This document shows positions 10,348 to 19,720 of a DNA stretch of 64,000 bases, piece by piece. The translations under genes were made by a program, and so were the position numbers. The DNA is from Pseudomonadota bacterium (GTDB lineage Bacteria > Pseudomonadota > Alphaproteobacteria > Rhizobiales > Xanthobacteraceae). Location of the stretch: assembly GCA_023387735.1 (NCBI GenBank), contig JAEWHP010000033.1:36137-100136 (forward strand). The letters run 5' to 3'. The notes under the pieces are model-generated. The model had not been told where the DNA came from. It did not search any database and saw nothing but the letters and a program-made list of their open reading frames with translations. How positions within the stretch are numbered: the first letter of the stretch is position 1; each line of letters begins with the position of its first letter.

Positions 10348-11180
10348 GTGCCCCTTAGCTACACATCCTTTGCGCCGCCAAACGGAAACGTGGCCCCGGC
10401 GGTGAACGGCACAAAATTCAATGCACCCTTCAATGTCACCGCAACCTTTTCCAACCCCGGCGGCAGCTGTGCGCCGGGCGAGTACCGTCAATTCGTCAAG
10501 GGAACGTTCAAGGTGGACGGCACGACGCTCGATCACGTCCTGTGCGGCCCGGTGAAACTCGCGCCCACCGTGTTCCAGGAGGACGGCTGCCGGCCGACGA
10601 CCTGCACCGCCTACGGCTATCGCGCCTGTCCGCAGCATCCCTACAATCAGTTTCTGCCGCAGTGGAGCGAGGGCTGCGAGTTCAAGATGTATGACGCGCC
10701 CGGTTTCAGCAACATCTCGAAGGGAAAGGCCTATAGTATCGACCTGACATTTGAAGGAAAGCTGATCGATACCGCCGCCGGCGGCAAGGTGCTGGTAGCA
10801 AAATTGTGGACGACGTCAGGGAGCGCAAAGACTATGGTGACGCCGCCTCCTGCATCAACGGCCCGCCTCGAGGACGCCGACAGGATCGTCGGTGTCCATC
10901 TCACCCACAATTCGGAATCTGGCGCGCCTGAACTGCACGTCGTGATCGCCCGGCCGGCCGGACTGCCACCGCTTGATGCCGGCGCCATCGCCCTCGTCAT
11001 GGTCGATGCAGCAGGTCACCGCGCCAAGCCACCGCGACCGCCTTCCGTTACGAGATCGGAAACGACGCACGCGCTACGGCAAGCTTAGTCTACACACTCG
11101 ATCCCCGGGCAATGACACCTGTCAGAGTCGAAATGGCCGTCAACAGCGGTCAGGTGACGATGAAGGTGGAACAACGATAG
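10348..11180 (+). pseudogene. Unknown Cys-containing protein, frameshifted near its C-terminus
   Basis: A GTG start at 10348, six bases after GGGAGG, opens a frame that reads 'GGSCAPGEYRQFVKGTFKVDG ... EDGCRPTTCTAYG' and stops at 11088 in an unnatural Pro/Arg/Thr-rich tail. One base back, the frame from about 11028 to the TAG at 11180 gives a convincing beta-strand C-terminus ('FRYEIGND', 'LVYTLDPRAM', 'VEMAVNSGQVTMKVEQ'). Restoring one missing G at about 11028 would give a protein of about 277 residues. Six cysteines cluster in the N-terminal half. I do not recognise the family. It lies between the two paralogous genes and could belong to the same unit. Confidence 0.55.
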
Positions 11181-11312
11181 CGCTTCGTTGAAAGGCAGGG
11201 CGCGCGGGCCTGGATGTCATCCATCGGCCCCCGCCCAGCGTCCGGCGGCGGCCATGAGATCAGGCAGCGCCATCGCAAAAACCATCACGTGATCGTGCGG
11301 CGGCGCAAGACG

Positions 11313-11970
11313 ATGGCGACTTATACGATCCAGGTATTGAACGCCTCGGGCTTTGCCAAAAGCTATGTCCTGTTCATGCCGCCGCCGCTCGTCACCGGTC
11401 CCGGCGGCAATATGGTCGTCTACACCAACGCATGGGTTACCTTCGACAGCATTCTGCCAAATGGTATCGACAGCGTGACCTACACTGATTTGACGTTCGC
11501 CTATTGGGCGACATCGGTCATGCCCGTCGCCTTCGGCGCGACGATGGGACGAAGCGGGTTTGCCGCCGTCGACGTCACGAAGCGCGATAGCGTGCCCTTC
11601 ATCGGCACCGTGCCGACCGGCTTCGGAAAGGTCACGTCGGGCGGCGCCCTCGCAGGGGCTTACCGCATCGTCGCGTCGGGCGATTTCAACGCCTCCAACG
11701 GCTATATGTTCGGGAATGGCGCTGACCGGGAACGTGCCGAGCGTCCCCTCTCCAGTCGCCACCTTTACTGCCGAACCAAACGACACGTTTAACGTCGTAC
11801 CGACGACCACGAAGTGCTACGTCAGCGACGGGGCTGTAACGCGCAGCCAGATCATCGACTATGCGAAGGCGTCGACCAAGGCGGGCATCGTTGATTTTGC
11901 CGGCAGGGCGCAGACCAGCGCCATCGTGACGCAAGGCACGAACGGCCTCTTCACCACCCAATACTATTGA
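11313..11970 (+). pseudogene. Unknown beta-rich protein, frameshifted paralogue 2
   Basis: This second copy of the gene at 9572 reads in frame from MATYTIQVLN to 'FNASNGYMFG'. It then continues in the +1 frame ('GMALTGNVPSVPSPVATF ... GLFTTQYY'). Aligning with copy 1 places the defect exactly: GGGAATGG at 11712-11719 has one extra A, and without it the codons read GGG ATG GCG CTG ACC GGG AAC GTG. The ribosome-binding site has also eroded: AAGGAGGCGCAA of copy 1 corresponds to GCGGCGGCGCAA here. Both changes point to a decaying gene; a sequencing error at 11715 cannot be excluded. Confidence 0.7.
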
Positions 11971-12023
11971 GGATCGTAGCGCCGGCAAGGTGACACCATC
12001 AGCCGGCAAAACTGAAAACCCGA

Positions 12024-12482
12024 TCAGTCCGTCAGCATCGCGCCGACATCGGCTTCCGCCACGACCGTGCCATTCACCTTGGCGTCGCCGTGAAACCACC
12101 ACATCGCTTTGCGGCGGCCGATCGAGCGCATGTGGTACTCGATGGTATCGCCGGGCATCACCGGCTTGCGGAACTTGCACTTGTCGATGGTCAGGAAATA
12201 AACCGCGCGCGGCTTCTCCGTTCCCTCGACCGACTTGATGCCGATGACGCCGGCGGTCTGCGCCATGGCTTCGATCATCATCACGCCGGGGTAGACCGGG
12301 CGCTCGGGGAAATGACCGAGAAACGGCGGCTCGTTGACAGTGACGTTCTTGATGCCGATGCCGCTGTAGTCGGTCCGGATCTTGATGACCCGGTCGATCA
12401 GCAGCATCGGGTAGCGGTGCGGGAGCGTCTTGAGGATCTCGTTGATATCCACCAGCTCAAACCTGACCGATGCCTCCTCCAT
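12024..12482 (-). CDS. fabZ: 3-hydroxyacyl-ACP dehydratase FabZ
   Basis: Dehydrates beta-hydroxyacyl-ACP in fatty acid elongation and competes with LpxA/LpxD for hydroxyacyl-ACP. The 152-residue hot-dog-fold product has 'LPHRYPMLLIDRV' with the catalytic His and 'GHFPERPVYPGVMMIEAMAQ' with the catalytic Glu. Its ATG shares one base with the lpxD stop (TGATG), so the genes are translationally coupled. Normally lpxA follows at once; here the next 3.3 kb is foreign. Confidence 0.95.
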   Translation of the reverse strand: MEEASVRFELVDINEILKTLPHRYPMLLIDRVIKIRTDYSGIGIKNVTVNEPPFLGHFPERPVYPGVMMIEAMAQTAGVIGIKSVEGTEKPRAVYFLTIDKCKFRKPVMPGDTIEYHMRSIGRRKAMWWFHGDAKVNGTVVAEADVGAMLTD

Positions 12483-13549
12483 CACTCCCGTCCCTCGTCT
12501 TTCGAGCCGGCTGCGCCGCCTTGCGCCAAGCGCTCCACTGCAAGAACCTCCCGGAACCATTGCCTCGTCGGCCGGGCCAGGTGACCGCCCCAGCGTTCGC
12601 CGGCAGGAATGTCGTCCTTCACCGCACTCATGGCCGCGATCTGCGCCCCATCGCCGATCTTGATGTGATTGTTAAGCCCCGCTTTGGCGCCGATCGCCAC
12701 GTTGTCACCGATCGTCAGGCTGCCGGCGAGCCCGATCTGGGCCGCGAGCAGGCAGTGCCTGCCAATGGTCACATTGTGGCCCACCTGGACCTGATTGTCG
12801 ATTTTGGTGCCCTCGCCAATCACGGTATCGCGGAGGCTGCCGCGGTCGATCGTGGTGCCGGCGCCGACCTCGACGTCGTTCTGGATCAGGACACGGCCAG
12901 TCTGCGGCACCTTCACATGGCCCTCGGGGCCGAAGAAAATGAAGCCGTAGCCGTCCTGGCCGATGCTGCACCCCGGATGGATCAGGACGTTGTTGCCGAT
13001 CAGCGCACACTGGATTGCGGTGCGCGCGCCGACATTGCAGTCCCTGCCGATCTTGACGTCAGCGCCGATCACCGCACCCGCACCGATCACTGTGCCGGCG
13101 CCGATCTCGACCCGGGGGCCGATCACCACCAGCGGATCGACGATCACGCCGTCTTCCAGATGGGCCGACGAATCGATGATCGCCGACGGCGCGATGCCGT
13201 CATTGTCGAACCAGGATTGCGGACGGAGCGCGTCGGCATGCCACTCGCGCGCCAGCCTGACGAAGGCCCGGAACGGCTGGCTGGCACGCAGCACCGCGAC
13301 ATGAGGCGGCACCCGCGCTTCGAAACGTGCGCTGACCAGGCAGGCCCCCGCCTTCGTCACCTTGAGCTGATCGGCGTATTTGAGATTGTCGAAAAACGTC
13401 AAGTGCATCGGACCGGCTTCGTCGAGCGAAGCCAGCCCCCTGATGACCCGGTCGCCCTGCGCAGGGTCAACCAATGCCGCCCCCGCCAGCGTGGCGATTT
13501 CAGCCAGCGTCGACGAAAGAGGTTGTTTGAAGAAGATCGGCTGCGCCAT
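12482..13549 (-). CDS. lpxD: UDP-3-O-acylglucosamine N-acyltransferase
   Basis: The third enzyme of lipid A synthesis, a left-handed beta-helix acyltransferase that adds the N-linked hydroxyacyl chain. The 355-residue product has an N-terminal uridine-binding domain ('FFDNLKYADQLKVTKAGACLV'), then about ten hexapeptide turns, with 'GHNVTIGRHCLLAAQIG' carrying the catalytic His and a C-terminal helix. I start it at the ATG at 13549 (MAQPIFFKQ), preceded by GGGTGGA; the upstream extension in the same frame lacks family character. It lies between bamA and fabZ as in most proteobacteria. Confidence 0.95.
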   Translation of the reverse strand: MAQPIFFKQPLSSTLAEIATLAGAALVDPAQGDRVIRGLASLDEAGPMHLTFFDNLKYADQLKVTKAGACLVSARFEARVPPHVAVLRASQPFRAFVRLAREWHADALRPQSWFDNDGIAPSAIIDSSAHLEDGVIVDPLVVIGPRVEIGAGTVIGAGAVIGADVKIGRDCNVGARTAIQCALIGNNVLIHPGCSIGQDGYGFIFFGPEGHVKVPQTGRVLIQNDVEVGAGTTIDRGSLRDTVIGEGTKIDNQVQVGHNVTIGRHCLLAAQIGLAGSLTIGDNVAIGAKAGLNNHIKIGDGAQIAAMSAVKDDIPAGERWGGHLARPTRQWFREVLAVERLAQGGAAGSKDEGRE

Positions 13550-13677
13550 TCCACCCGTCGCAGTACGGCCGGCATCTACACCAGAGCGCCGGCCCCGAAC
13601 CACCGGAGCCGATCGCCCTTTTCCCGACACGCTTCCAGATGCGAACCGATTGATCGGTTCAGCTGAAAACACTCGCC

Positions 13678-16257
13678 CTAGAACGTCGTGCCGCCGCCAA
13701 ACCTGAATTCCTGCGTGCGGTCGTACTGACCCTTGGTGAGCGGAATCGCATAGTCAAAGCGCAGCGGACCGAACGGCGAGGCCCAGATCAGGCCGACACC
13801 AACCGAGGTACGAACCACATTACCGCTATCATACTGCAATCCCAAGCAGTTTCCGGGGGCGGCCCCTCCGGTCGCCGTCGCCTGCGTCGGTGGCGTGCAT
13901 CCAGGTACATTGACTTCGCCCGTCTGTGCCCAAGCCGTCGGCCCCTTGTAGTCAAACAGACCGCCAGCGTCGGCATAGACCGACCCCTTGAGCCCGGTTT
14001 CCTTCGGCAGGAACCAGAACGGCATCTGCAACTCAATCGAAGCGCCCCAGTACTTGGTGCCGCCGAGTGCGTCACGCGTACCAAAGGGATTGAGATCGCG
14101 CGGACCGATGCCATTCGGCGCAAAACCGCGGACAAGGTTCGGGCCCATCTGGAAATGATCCAGCATGCGCAATTCGCTGCCGCCGAACTGATTGAGCATG
14201 CCTCCCTGGAGGCGTATCAGGCTGACGATATCGGAGACCAGCGGTGTGTAGTACTTCGCATCGACCGCGGTCTTGATGTACTTCACGTCGCCGCCAACGC
14301 CGGCAAAGTCCTGCTTCCAGTCGACCAGCAAACCTTCGGTCGGGTTCTTGTTGTTGTCCAGCGTATTGTAGTTCAGCGAGTAGCCTACCGACGAGGTCAG
14401 TACCTTGCCACTCTGCAGTTCCTTGCGGACAGGCAGCGAAGCTTCGCCGTCGCTGTAGCACCACAAGCCTTGGCCGGAAGTATCGGTAGCGGTTTGCCCA
14501 CCCGACGTAATCGATCCGCCGGCGGGAGCGCCGACCAGATTCGCATACGCCGGCGATGGATTGAACGCGAGCAAAGAGTTCGAGGAGTTGTTGTTGCAGT
14601 TCGCCAACGCGCTCGGCAGCGATATCTCCTGCTGATAGATCGAATAGCGCAGTTGCAGCGAGAGATCTTCCCGCAAGCTGAAGCCAAGCCGCGGGCTGAA
14701 GCCCATCGTCTTGGTGCCGTAGGAAATATAGCTATTGGCCAACTGCTCACGCTGGAACAGGTCGAGCCCGAGCGCAACGCGGTAGTCCAGCAAGTAAGGC
14801 TCCACGAACGACAGCGAATAGCCGCGCGCGTACTGACCGTAGGTCACCGAAGCCTTTGCGTACAGGCCGCGACCGAGGAAGTTACGTTCGGAGATGCTGA
14901 CTTCGGCGAGCGCACCATCCGTCGTCGAGTAGCCGCCCGACACCGAGAAGTCGCCGGTCGATTTTTCTTCCAGATCGACGATAAGGATCACGCGATCACT
15001 CGATGAACCCGGCTCGGTCAGGATCTTCACGCTCTTGAAGAAGTCGAGGTTCTTCAGCCGGCGCTCGGCACGATCGACCAGCGCGCGGTTGTAGGCATCG
15101 CCTTCGGAGAGATCGAATTCGCGCCGAATCACGTAGTCGCGGGTGCGGGTGTTGCCACGGACGTTGATGCGTTCGATATAGGTTCGCGGGCCTTCATCGA
15201 CAGAGAAGACGATCGAGACGGTGTGCTGCTCGAAATTGCGGTCGCCGCGCGGACGCACGATCGCGAAGGCGTAGCCGCGGCGCGAAGCCTCGATCTGCAT
15301 TTCCTCGACGGACTTCTCCAGCGCCTCGGCATTATACAGCGAGCCCACGTTGACGCGCGAGAAGCTGCGCAGCGACCTGGCATCAAGCGTACTGATAGAA
15401 GTCTGGAAATCGACGGACGCGACCCGGTACTGCTGGCCTTCCTCGATCTTGAAGGTGACCATGAAGCCCTTTTTGTCGGGATCATACTCCGTCAGCGCGG
15501 CCACGACCTGAACATCGGCAAAGCCGTTCTTGAGGTAGAAGCGGCGAATCAAATCGCGGTCAGCCTCGACCCGGTCGGGATCGTAGACGTCGTTTCCGCC
15601 CAGGAAGCTCAGCAGGTTGGATTCGCGGGTCTTGATGACGTCCTTCAGCCGATAGGAGGAATAGGCGACGTTGCCGACGAACTCGATCGACCTAACGCCA
15701 GTTTTGCTGCCCTCGGCGATCGTGAAGATCAAATCGACGCGGTTGTTCGGCTGCTCGATGATTTCGGGCGTCACGCGAATGTCATAGCGACCCGAGCGCC
15801 GGTAGATTTCGGCGATACGCTGGGCATCCGACTGAACCATCGGGCGGGAAAGTGTGCCGCGCGGCTTGGACTGGATTTCAGCCGTGAGCTGCTCGTCCTT
15901 GACCTTCTTGTTGCCCTCGAAGGCGATGCGGCCGATGACGGGATTTTCCACCACGACGACGACCAGCCGGCCGCCGACCTGATTGATTCGCACATCCTGG
16001 AACAGGCCGGTTTCGATCAGCGCTTTCAGGCCATCGTCGATCTGGGCCTGCCCAAGGCGGCCGCCGGGGCCCGGCTTGAAATAGGAGCGAATGGTCTCGA
16101 CCTCGACGCGCCGGTTCCCCTCAACGGCGATCGACGCAACGGTCTGGGCCGCAGCCGGCGCAGAAACCAACGCGCCCACCACCGTGGCCCCAAACGGCGC
16201 CGCCGTCATGATCAGAGCGGCCAGCAGACCCCCCCGCACTCGCATTCCAAACATCAT
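13678..16257 (-). CDS. bamA: Outer membrane protein assembly factor BamA
   Basis: BamA inserts beta-barrel proteins into the outer membrane. The 859-residue product has a signal sequence (hydrophobic stretch ending SAPAAAQT), five POTRA repeats, and a 16-strand C-terminal barrel that ends in the classic terminal Phe ('EFRFGGGTTF'). The barrel contains the family's 'VRGF' loop motif ('LVRGFAPNGIGPRD'). Start MMFGMRVRG at 16257 follows GAGGG; the frame extends further upstream without coding character. It lies downstream of rseP, separated by 171 bases that could hold an extra promoter. Confidence 0.96.
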   Translation of the reverse strand: MMFGMRVRGGLLAALIMTAAPFGATVVGALVSAPAAAQTVASIAVEGNRRVEVETIRSYFKPGPGGRLGQAQIDDGLKALIETGLFQDVRINQVGGRLVVVVVENPVIGRIAFEGNKKVKDEQLTAEIQSKPRGTLSRPMVQSDAQRIAEIYRRSGRYDIRVTPEIIEQPNNRVDLIFTIAEGSKTGVRSIEFVGNVAYSSYRLKDVIKTRESNLLSFLGGNDVYDPDRVEADRDLIRRFYLKNGFADVQVVAALTEYDPDKKGFMVTFKIEEGQQYRVASVDFQTSISTLDARSLRSFSRVNVGSLYNAEALEKSVEEMQIEASRRGYAFAIVRPRGDRNFEQHTVSIVFSVDEGPRTYIERINVRGNTRTRDYVIRREFDLSEGDAYNRALVDRAERRLKNLDFFKSVKILTEPGSSSDRVILIVDLEEKSTGDFSVSGGYSTTDGALAEVSISERNFLGRGLYAKASVTYGQYARGYSLSFVEPYLLDYRVALGLDLFQREQLANSYISYGTKTMGFSPRLGFSLREDLSLQLRYSIYQQEISLPSALANCNNNSSNSLLAFNPSPAYANLVGAPAGGSITSGGQTATDTSGQGLWCYSDGEASLPVRKELQSGKVLTSSVGYSLNYNTLDNNKNPTEGLLVDWKQDFAGVGGDVKYIKTAVDAKYYTPLVSDIVSLIRLQGGMLNQFGGSELRMLDHFQMGPNLVRGFAPNGIGPRDLNPFGTRDALGGTKYWGASIELQMPFWFLPKETGLKGSVYADAGGLFDYKGPTAWAQTGEVNVPGCTPPTQATATGGAAPGNCLGLQYDSGNVVRTSVGVGLIWASPFGPLRFDYAIPLTKGQYDRTQEFRFGGGTTF

Positions 16258-16428
16258 GCGCAACGCGCCCTCGTCCTTCCAATGCCGGCCGCACCCCCAC
16301 GAACCGGCAGAATCCCACTGTTGCCCTGCTTGTAGCGAATTAAAACGGGGCGGCAAACCAGACATCGCCCTGCATTTCCAATTTCATTCCAAGACGTTGC
16401 CTATCGGCAACGTCACAAAAAAGCCGCG

Positions 16429-17583
16429 TCACGATGCCGCCAGATGCAGGATGTCATTGTAGGTTGCAAACACCATCAACATCAGGACCAAACCGAGCCC
16501 GATTCGGAACCCCATCTCCTGGGCCCGTTCAGACAGCGGACGGCCCCGGACGGCTTCCACCGCATAGAACAAAAGGTGACCACCATCGAGCAGCGGAACC
16601 GGAAACAGGTTCAACAGCCCGATCGAGATCGACAGCACCGCAGCCAGATGCACCAGGGCTGCCAGGCCGATGGTCGCGACCTGCCCCGATATCTGGGCGA
16701 TTCTGATCGGACCGCCGACCTGGTCGGCGGCTTCGCGGCCGGTGAATACCCCGCCTATGTAGGCGAGCGTACGGTCCACCACGAACCAGGTCTCCTTCAC
16801 GCCCAGCCAAAGCGCGCTGGCGGGATCGACCCGCTCGGTCACGACATCGCCGGGCGCGGTGGCCCGGGTAATGCCGAGCACGCCCAGACGATGGACGTTT
16901 CCGAACGAATCCTTCACTTCGCGAAGTTCCGGGGTACCTTTGAGCTGCAGCGTGGAATCGCCGCGCTTGATCGTGAAGTTCAGGGTGTCCCCGGCGCGAA
17001 CGCCGACGACGCGCTGCATGTCGGAGAAGCTGCCGATGGTCTTGCCGTCGATCGCGGTCACGACGTCGCCGACCTGGAAACCCGCCTTTGAGGCGGCGCT
17101 GTTGGCTTCGATCTTGTCGACCCGCGCCGTCGTGCTGGGTTTGCCGAAGAAGGTGAACAGGCAGGTGAAGATCACGATCGCCAAGATGAAATTCGCGATC
17201 GGACCGGCGGCAACGATTGCTGCGCGCGCACCGACCTTCTTGTGGTGGAAACTGCCCGCCCGCTCCTCCGCGGTCATGCTGGCAAGCGTCTCGGACGAGG
17301 CCGGGGTCGAGGCCTCCGACTCGTCGCCAAAGAACTTCACATAGCCGCCGAGCGGAATCGCGGAGATCTTCCAGCGGGTGCCGTGGCGGTCGTTGAAGCC
17401 CGCAAGTTCCGGCCCGAAGCCGAGCGAGAACGTCAGCACCTTCACACCATTCCATCGGGCGACCAGGAAGTGGCCGAGCTCATGGAAGAACACGACGATG
17501 GTCAGGACAAACAGGAAGGGGATGATGTAGCCGATGAGCCCGTTGCCCAACGTATTGAAACTATGCAGGAAAAAATCAGTCAT
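16429..17583 (-). CDS. rseP: Site-2 metalloprotease RseP
   Basis: An intramembrane zinc protease that cleaves anti-sigma factors and leftover signal peptides. The 384-residue product has HELGH (residues 34-38) inside the first transmembrane helix, PDZ-like sequence in the middle ('KAGFQVGDVVTAIDGKTIGSF'), and 'LFPVPLLDGGHLLFYAVE' as the third zinc-ligand motif near the C-terminus. A single PDZ domain is evident, as often in alphaproteobacteria. The gene sits between dxr and bamA in the usual envelope cluster. Confidence 0.95.
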   Translation of the reverse strand: MTDFFLHSFNTLGNGLIGYIIPFLFVLTIVVFFHELGHFLVARWNGVKVLTFSLGFGPELAGFNDRHGTRWKISAIPLGGYVKFFGDESEASTPASSETLASMTAEERAGSFHHKKVGARAAIVAAGPIANFILAIVIFTCLFTFFGKPSTTARVDKIEANSAASKAGFQVGDVVTAIDGKTIGSFSDMQRVVGVRAGDTLNFTIKRGDSTLQLKGTPELREVKDSFGNVHRLGVLGITRATAPGDVVTERVDPASALWLGVKETWFVVDRTLAYIGGVFTGREAADQVGGPIRIAQISGQVATIGLAALVHLAAVLSISIGLLNLFPVPLLDGGHLLFYAVEAVRGRPLSERAQEMGFRIGLGLVLMLMVFATYNDILHLAAS

Positions 17584-17625
17584 CAGATTCCCCTCGACAA
17601 GAGCCAGCGGCTCCGTCCCACGCCC

Positions 17626-18849
17626 CTAGGATGCCTTCAAGGCAATTTGAGGCAATAGGGAGGCCGCTCTATTTCGCGCGTTATGGTCAACCGCAATCGC
17701 GTCGTCGGCTGAGCTTAGCGGCGCCAGGTTCCCGGCGCGAATCCAGTCGTTGATGGTCGCTTCGACGAGGCGCGCGATGGCACCGAACTTGATCTGGCCG
17801 GCGATGAAGGCAGCCACGGCCACCTCGTTTGCGGCATTATATACCGTAGTTGCGCCGCGTCCTGTTCTTAAGGATTCGTAAGCGAGCCGCAGTCCCGGGA
17901 ACCGCTCGAAGTCCGGTGCCTCGAAGGTGAGCTGCCCGATCTTGGCCAGGTCCAGCCTGGCCGACGGTCCGACGATTCGGTCGGGCCACCCGAGGCAATG
18001 CGCGATCGGAATGCGCATGTCGGGGGCGCCGAGCTGCGCCACCACGGAGCGGTCGGAGAATTCAACCATGCCGTGAATGATCGACTGCGGATGCACGAGG
18101 ACGTCGATTTCGTCGGGCGTCAGCGCGAACAGGTAAGACGCTTCAATGACTTCGAGCCCCTTGTTCATCATCGAGGCCGAATCGATCGTGATCTTCTGGC
18201 CCATGCTCCAGTTCGGATGCTTCAACGCCTGCGCCAGCGTTGCCTGCTCGATGTCACCGGCCGCCCAGGTGCGGAACGGGCCGCCGGAAGCGGTGATGAT
18301 CACGCGCACCAGTTCCTCGCGATTCCCTGAGGAAAGCGCCTGAAACAGCGCGTTGTGCTCGGAATCGGCCGGCAGGATGCAGGCATTCGCCTTCGCCGCG
18401 CGCTGCATGAAGAAATCGCCTGCGCAAACCAGGCATTCCTTGTTGGCCAAGGCTACCGCTGCGCCGCGGTCGACGGCCGCTAGTGCCGGCTTCAGCCCGG
18501 CAGCGCCGCTCACCGCCGCCATCACCCAATCGGCGGGACGCGCGGCCGCCTCGATAACCGCACTTTCGCCGGCGCCGCATTCGGTGCGCGTGCCCGCGAG
18601 CGCGGCCTTCAGCTCGCCGAGTTTGGCCGGGTCAGCAATCGCCGCGAATCTGGCGCCGAATTCCTTCGCTAGTTTCGCCAGCGCTTCGACGTTGGAATTC
18701 GCGCTCAGCGCCTCGACCTGATAGCGGTCGCGGGCGCCGCGCAGCAGATCCATGGTGCTGTCGCCGATGGAACCGGTGGCGCCCAGCACCGTCACGGTGC
18801 GGGCATCAGCCAGCGGAGCCTTGTTATTACGCAATGGAACTGCGCTCAT
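17626..18849 (-). CDS. dxr: 1-deoxy-D-xylulose-5-phosphate reductoisomerase
   Basis: Converts DXP to MEP, the first committed step of non-mevalonate isoprenoid synthesis, and so feeds the undecaprenyl supply made by the neighbouring uppS product. The 407-residue product has the NADPH loop 'VLGATGSIGDST' and the metal and substrate motifs 'LPADSEHNALFQAL' and 'TASGGPFRTW'. Start MSAVPLRNN at 18849 is preferred over the longer frame, which runs into cdsA. The gap to cdsA is four bases. Confidence 0.96.
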   Translation of the reverse strand: MSAVPLRNNKAPLADARTVTVLGATGSIGDSTMDLLRGARDRYQVEALSANSNVEALAKLAKEFGARFAAIADPAKLGELKAALAGTRTECGAGESAVIEAAARPADWVMAAVSGAAGLKPALAAVDRGAAVALANKECLVCAGDFFMQRAAKANACILPADSEHNALFQALSSGNREELVRVIITASGGPFRTWAAGDIEQATLAQALKHPNWSMGQKITIDSASMMNKGLEVIEASYLFALTPDEIDVLVHPQSIIHGMVEFSDRSVVAQLGAPDMRIPIAHCLGWPDRIVGPSARLDLAKIGQLTFEAPDFERFPGLRLAYESLRTGRGATTVYNAANEVAVAAFIAGQIKFGAIARLVEATINDWIRAGNLAPLSSADDAIAVDHNARNRAASLLPQIALKAS

Positions 18850-18853
18850 AATT

Positions 18854-19720
18854 TCACCAAACCATAAGACCGCGGCCGACGCCATCGGCGCCGCCCCGCA
18901 GGAACCCGAAAAGTGCCGCCACAACGACGGCTGCGACAAAACCATCCAGGCGATCCATTAGCCCGCCATGGCCGGGAATGATGTGACTTGAGTCCTTTAC
19001 GCCAAAACGCCGCTTCACGGCGGATTCGAACAGGTCGCCGAGCTGCGAAACGACCGAGAGGATCGCGCCAAGCACCAACAGAGGCCCGGTGTTGCCCAGA
19101 CCTAGTGCGGCAAACACAATGGCCACCGCCAGACTGGCGGCGAATCCGCCGGCAGCCCCCGCCCAGGTCTTTTTCGGACTGACCTTTGGCCAGAGTTTCG
19201 GCCCGCCGATGCCGCGGCCGGCGAAGTAGCCGCCGCTATCGGTCACCCAGACGATCAGCAGCACGAACATCAGCGCCGCGAACCCCTTCACGGGATCGAG
19301 CCGCACCAGAACGGAAGCGATTTCCGCTGCCGCGGCATAGAGAAATCCCGCGGCAACCCAGTTCCGTCGTTCCGGCGCCATCGAAACAGCGACGACGAGG
19401 CCAATGGCGAGCACGATCAGTGCGGCATCGATACGGCCGATCGCGAAGCAGAGCCCGGCGACCGCAAGCGCCACCCCGCCCGGCACGCTCACGCGCGTCG
19501 CACCGGCCAGGCCCACGACCGCCAGCCACTCCAGGAACAGACCGATCGCCGCCAGAGTCACCAGCGCGGTCCACAGCCAGCCGCCGGCATAAGCGATCGC
19601 AACCGCCAGCGGAATCAGCACCGCGGCCACGACGACGCGCATCAGGAGATTGCGCGAAGCGGATTCGCCAGGCGAAGCGGATTCGCTCGCTGCCGCCCGC
19701 GCGGCCTCGCGCTCGGTCAC
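18854..19720 (-). CDS. cdsA: Phosphatidate cytidylyltransferase
   Basis: Makes CDP-diacylglycerol from phosphatidate and CTP for phospholipid synthesis. The 288-residue product is very hydrophobic, with about seven or eight membrane helices. It carries the family's conserved C-terminal region: 'KVSPKKTWAGAAGG' and 'SAVKRRFGVKDSSHIIPGHGGLMDRLDG'. An Ala/Glu/Arg-rich cytoplasmic N-terminus precedes the first helix. It overlaps uppS by four bases (ATGA). Confidence 0.95.
   Translation of the reverse strand: MTEREAARAAASESASPGESASRNLLMRVVVAAVLIPLAVAIAYAGGWLWTALVTLAAIGLFLEWLAVVGLAGATRVSVPGGVALAVAGLCFAIGRIDAALIVLAIGLVVAVSMAPERRNWVAAGFLYAAAAEIASVLVRLDPVKGFAALMFVLLIVWVTDSGGYFAGRGIGGPKLWPKVSPKKTWAGAAGGFAASLAVAIVFAALGLGNTGPLLVLGAILSVVSQLGDLFESAVKRRFGVKDSSHIIPGHGGLMDRLDGFVAAVVVAALFGFLRGGADGVGRGLMVW

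Larger units (their letters stand above)
9572..11970 (+). repeat. Tandem gene duplication (9572-10225 and 11313-11970)
   Basis: Two direct copies of a gene of about 655 bases flank the unrelated gene at 10348. The encoded proteins share long identical stretches (for example 'VVYTNAWVTFDS' and 'DSVTYTD'), and both end in FTTxYY. The spacing and order suggest duplication of a two-gene unit or insertion between copies. The second copy has one extra base and a weakened ribosome-binding site. Confidence 0.75.
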
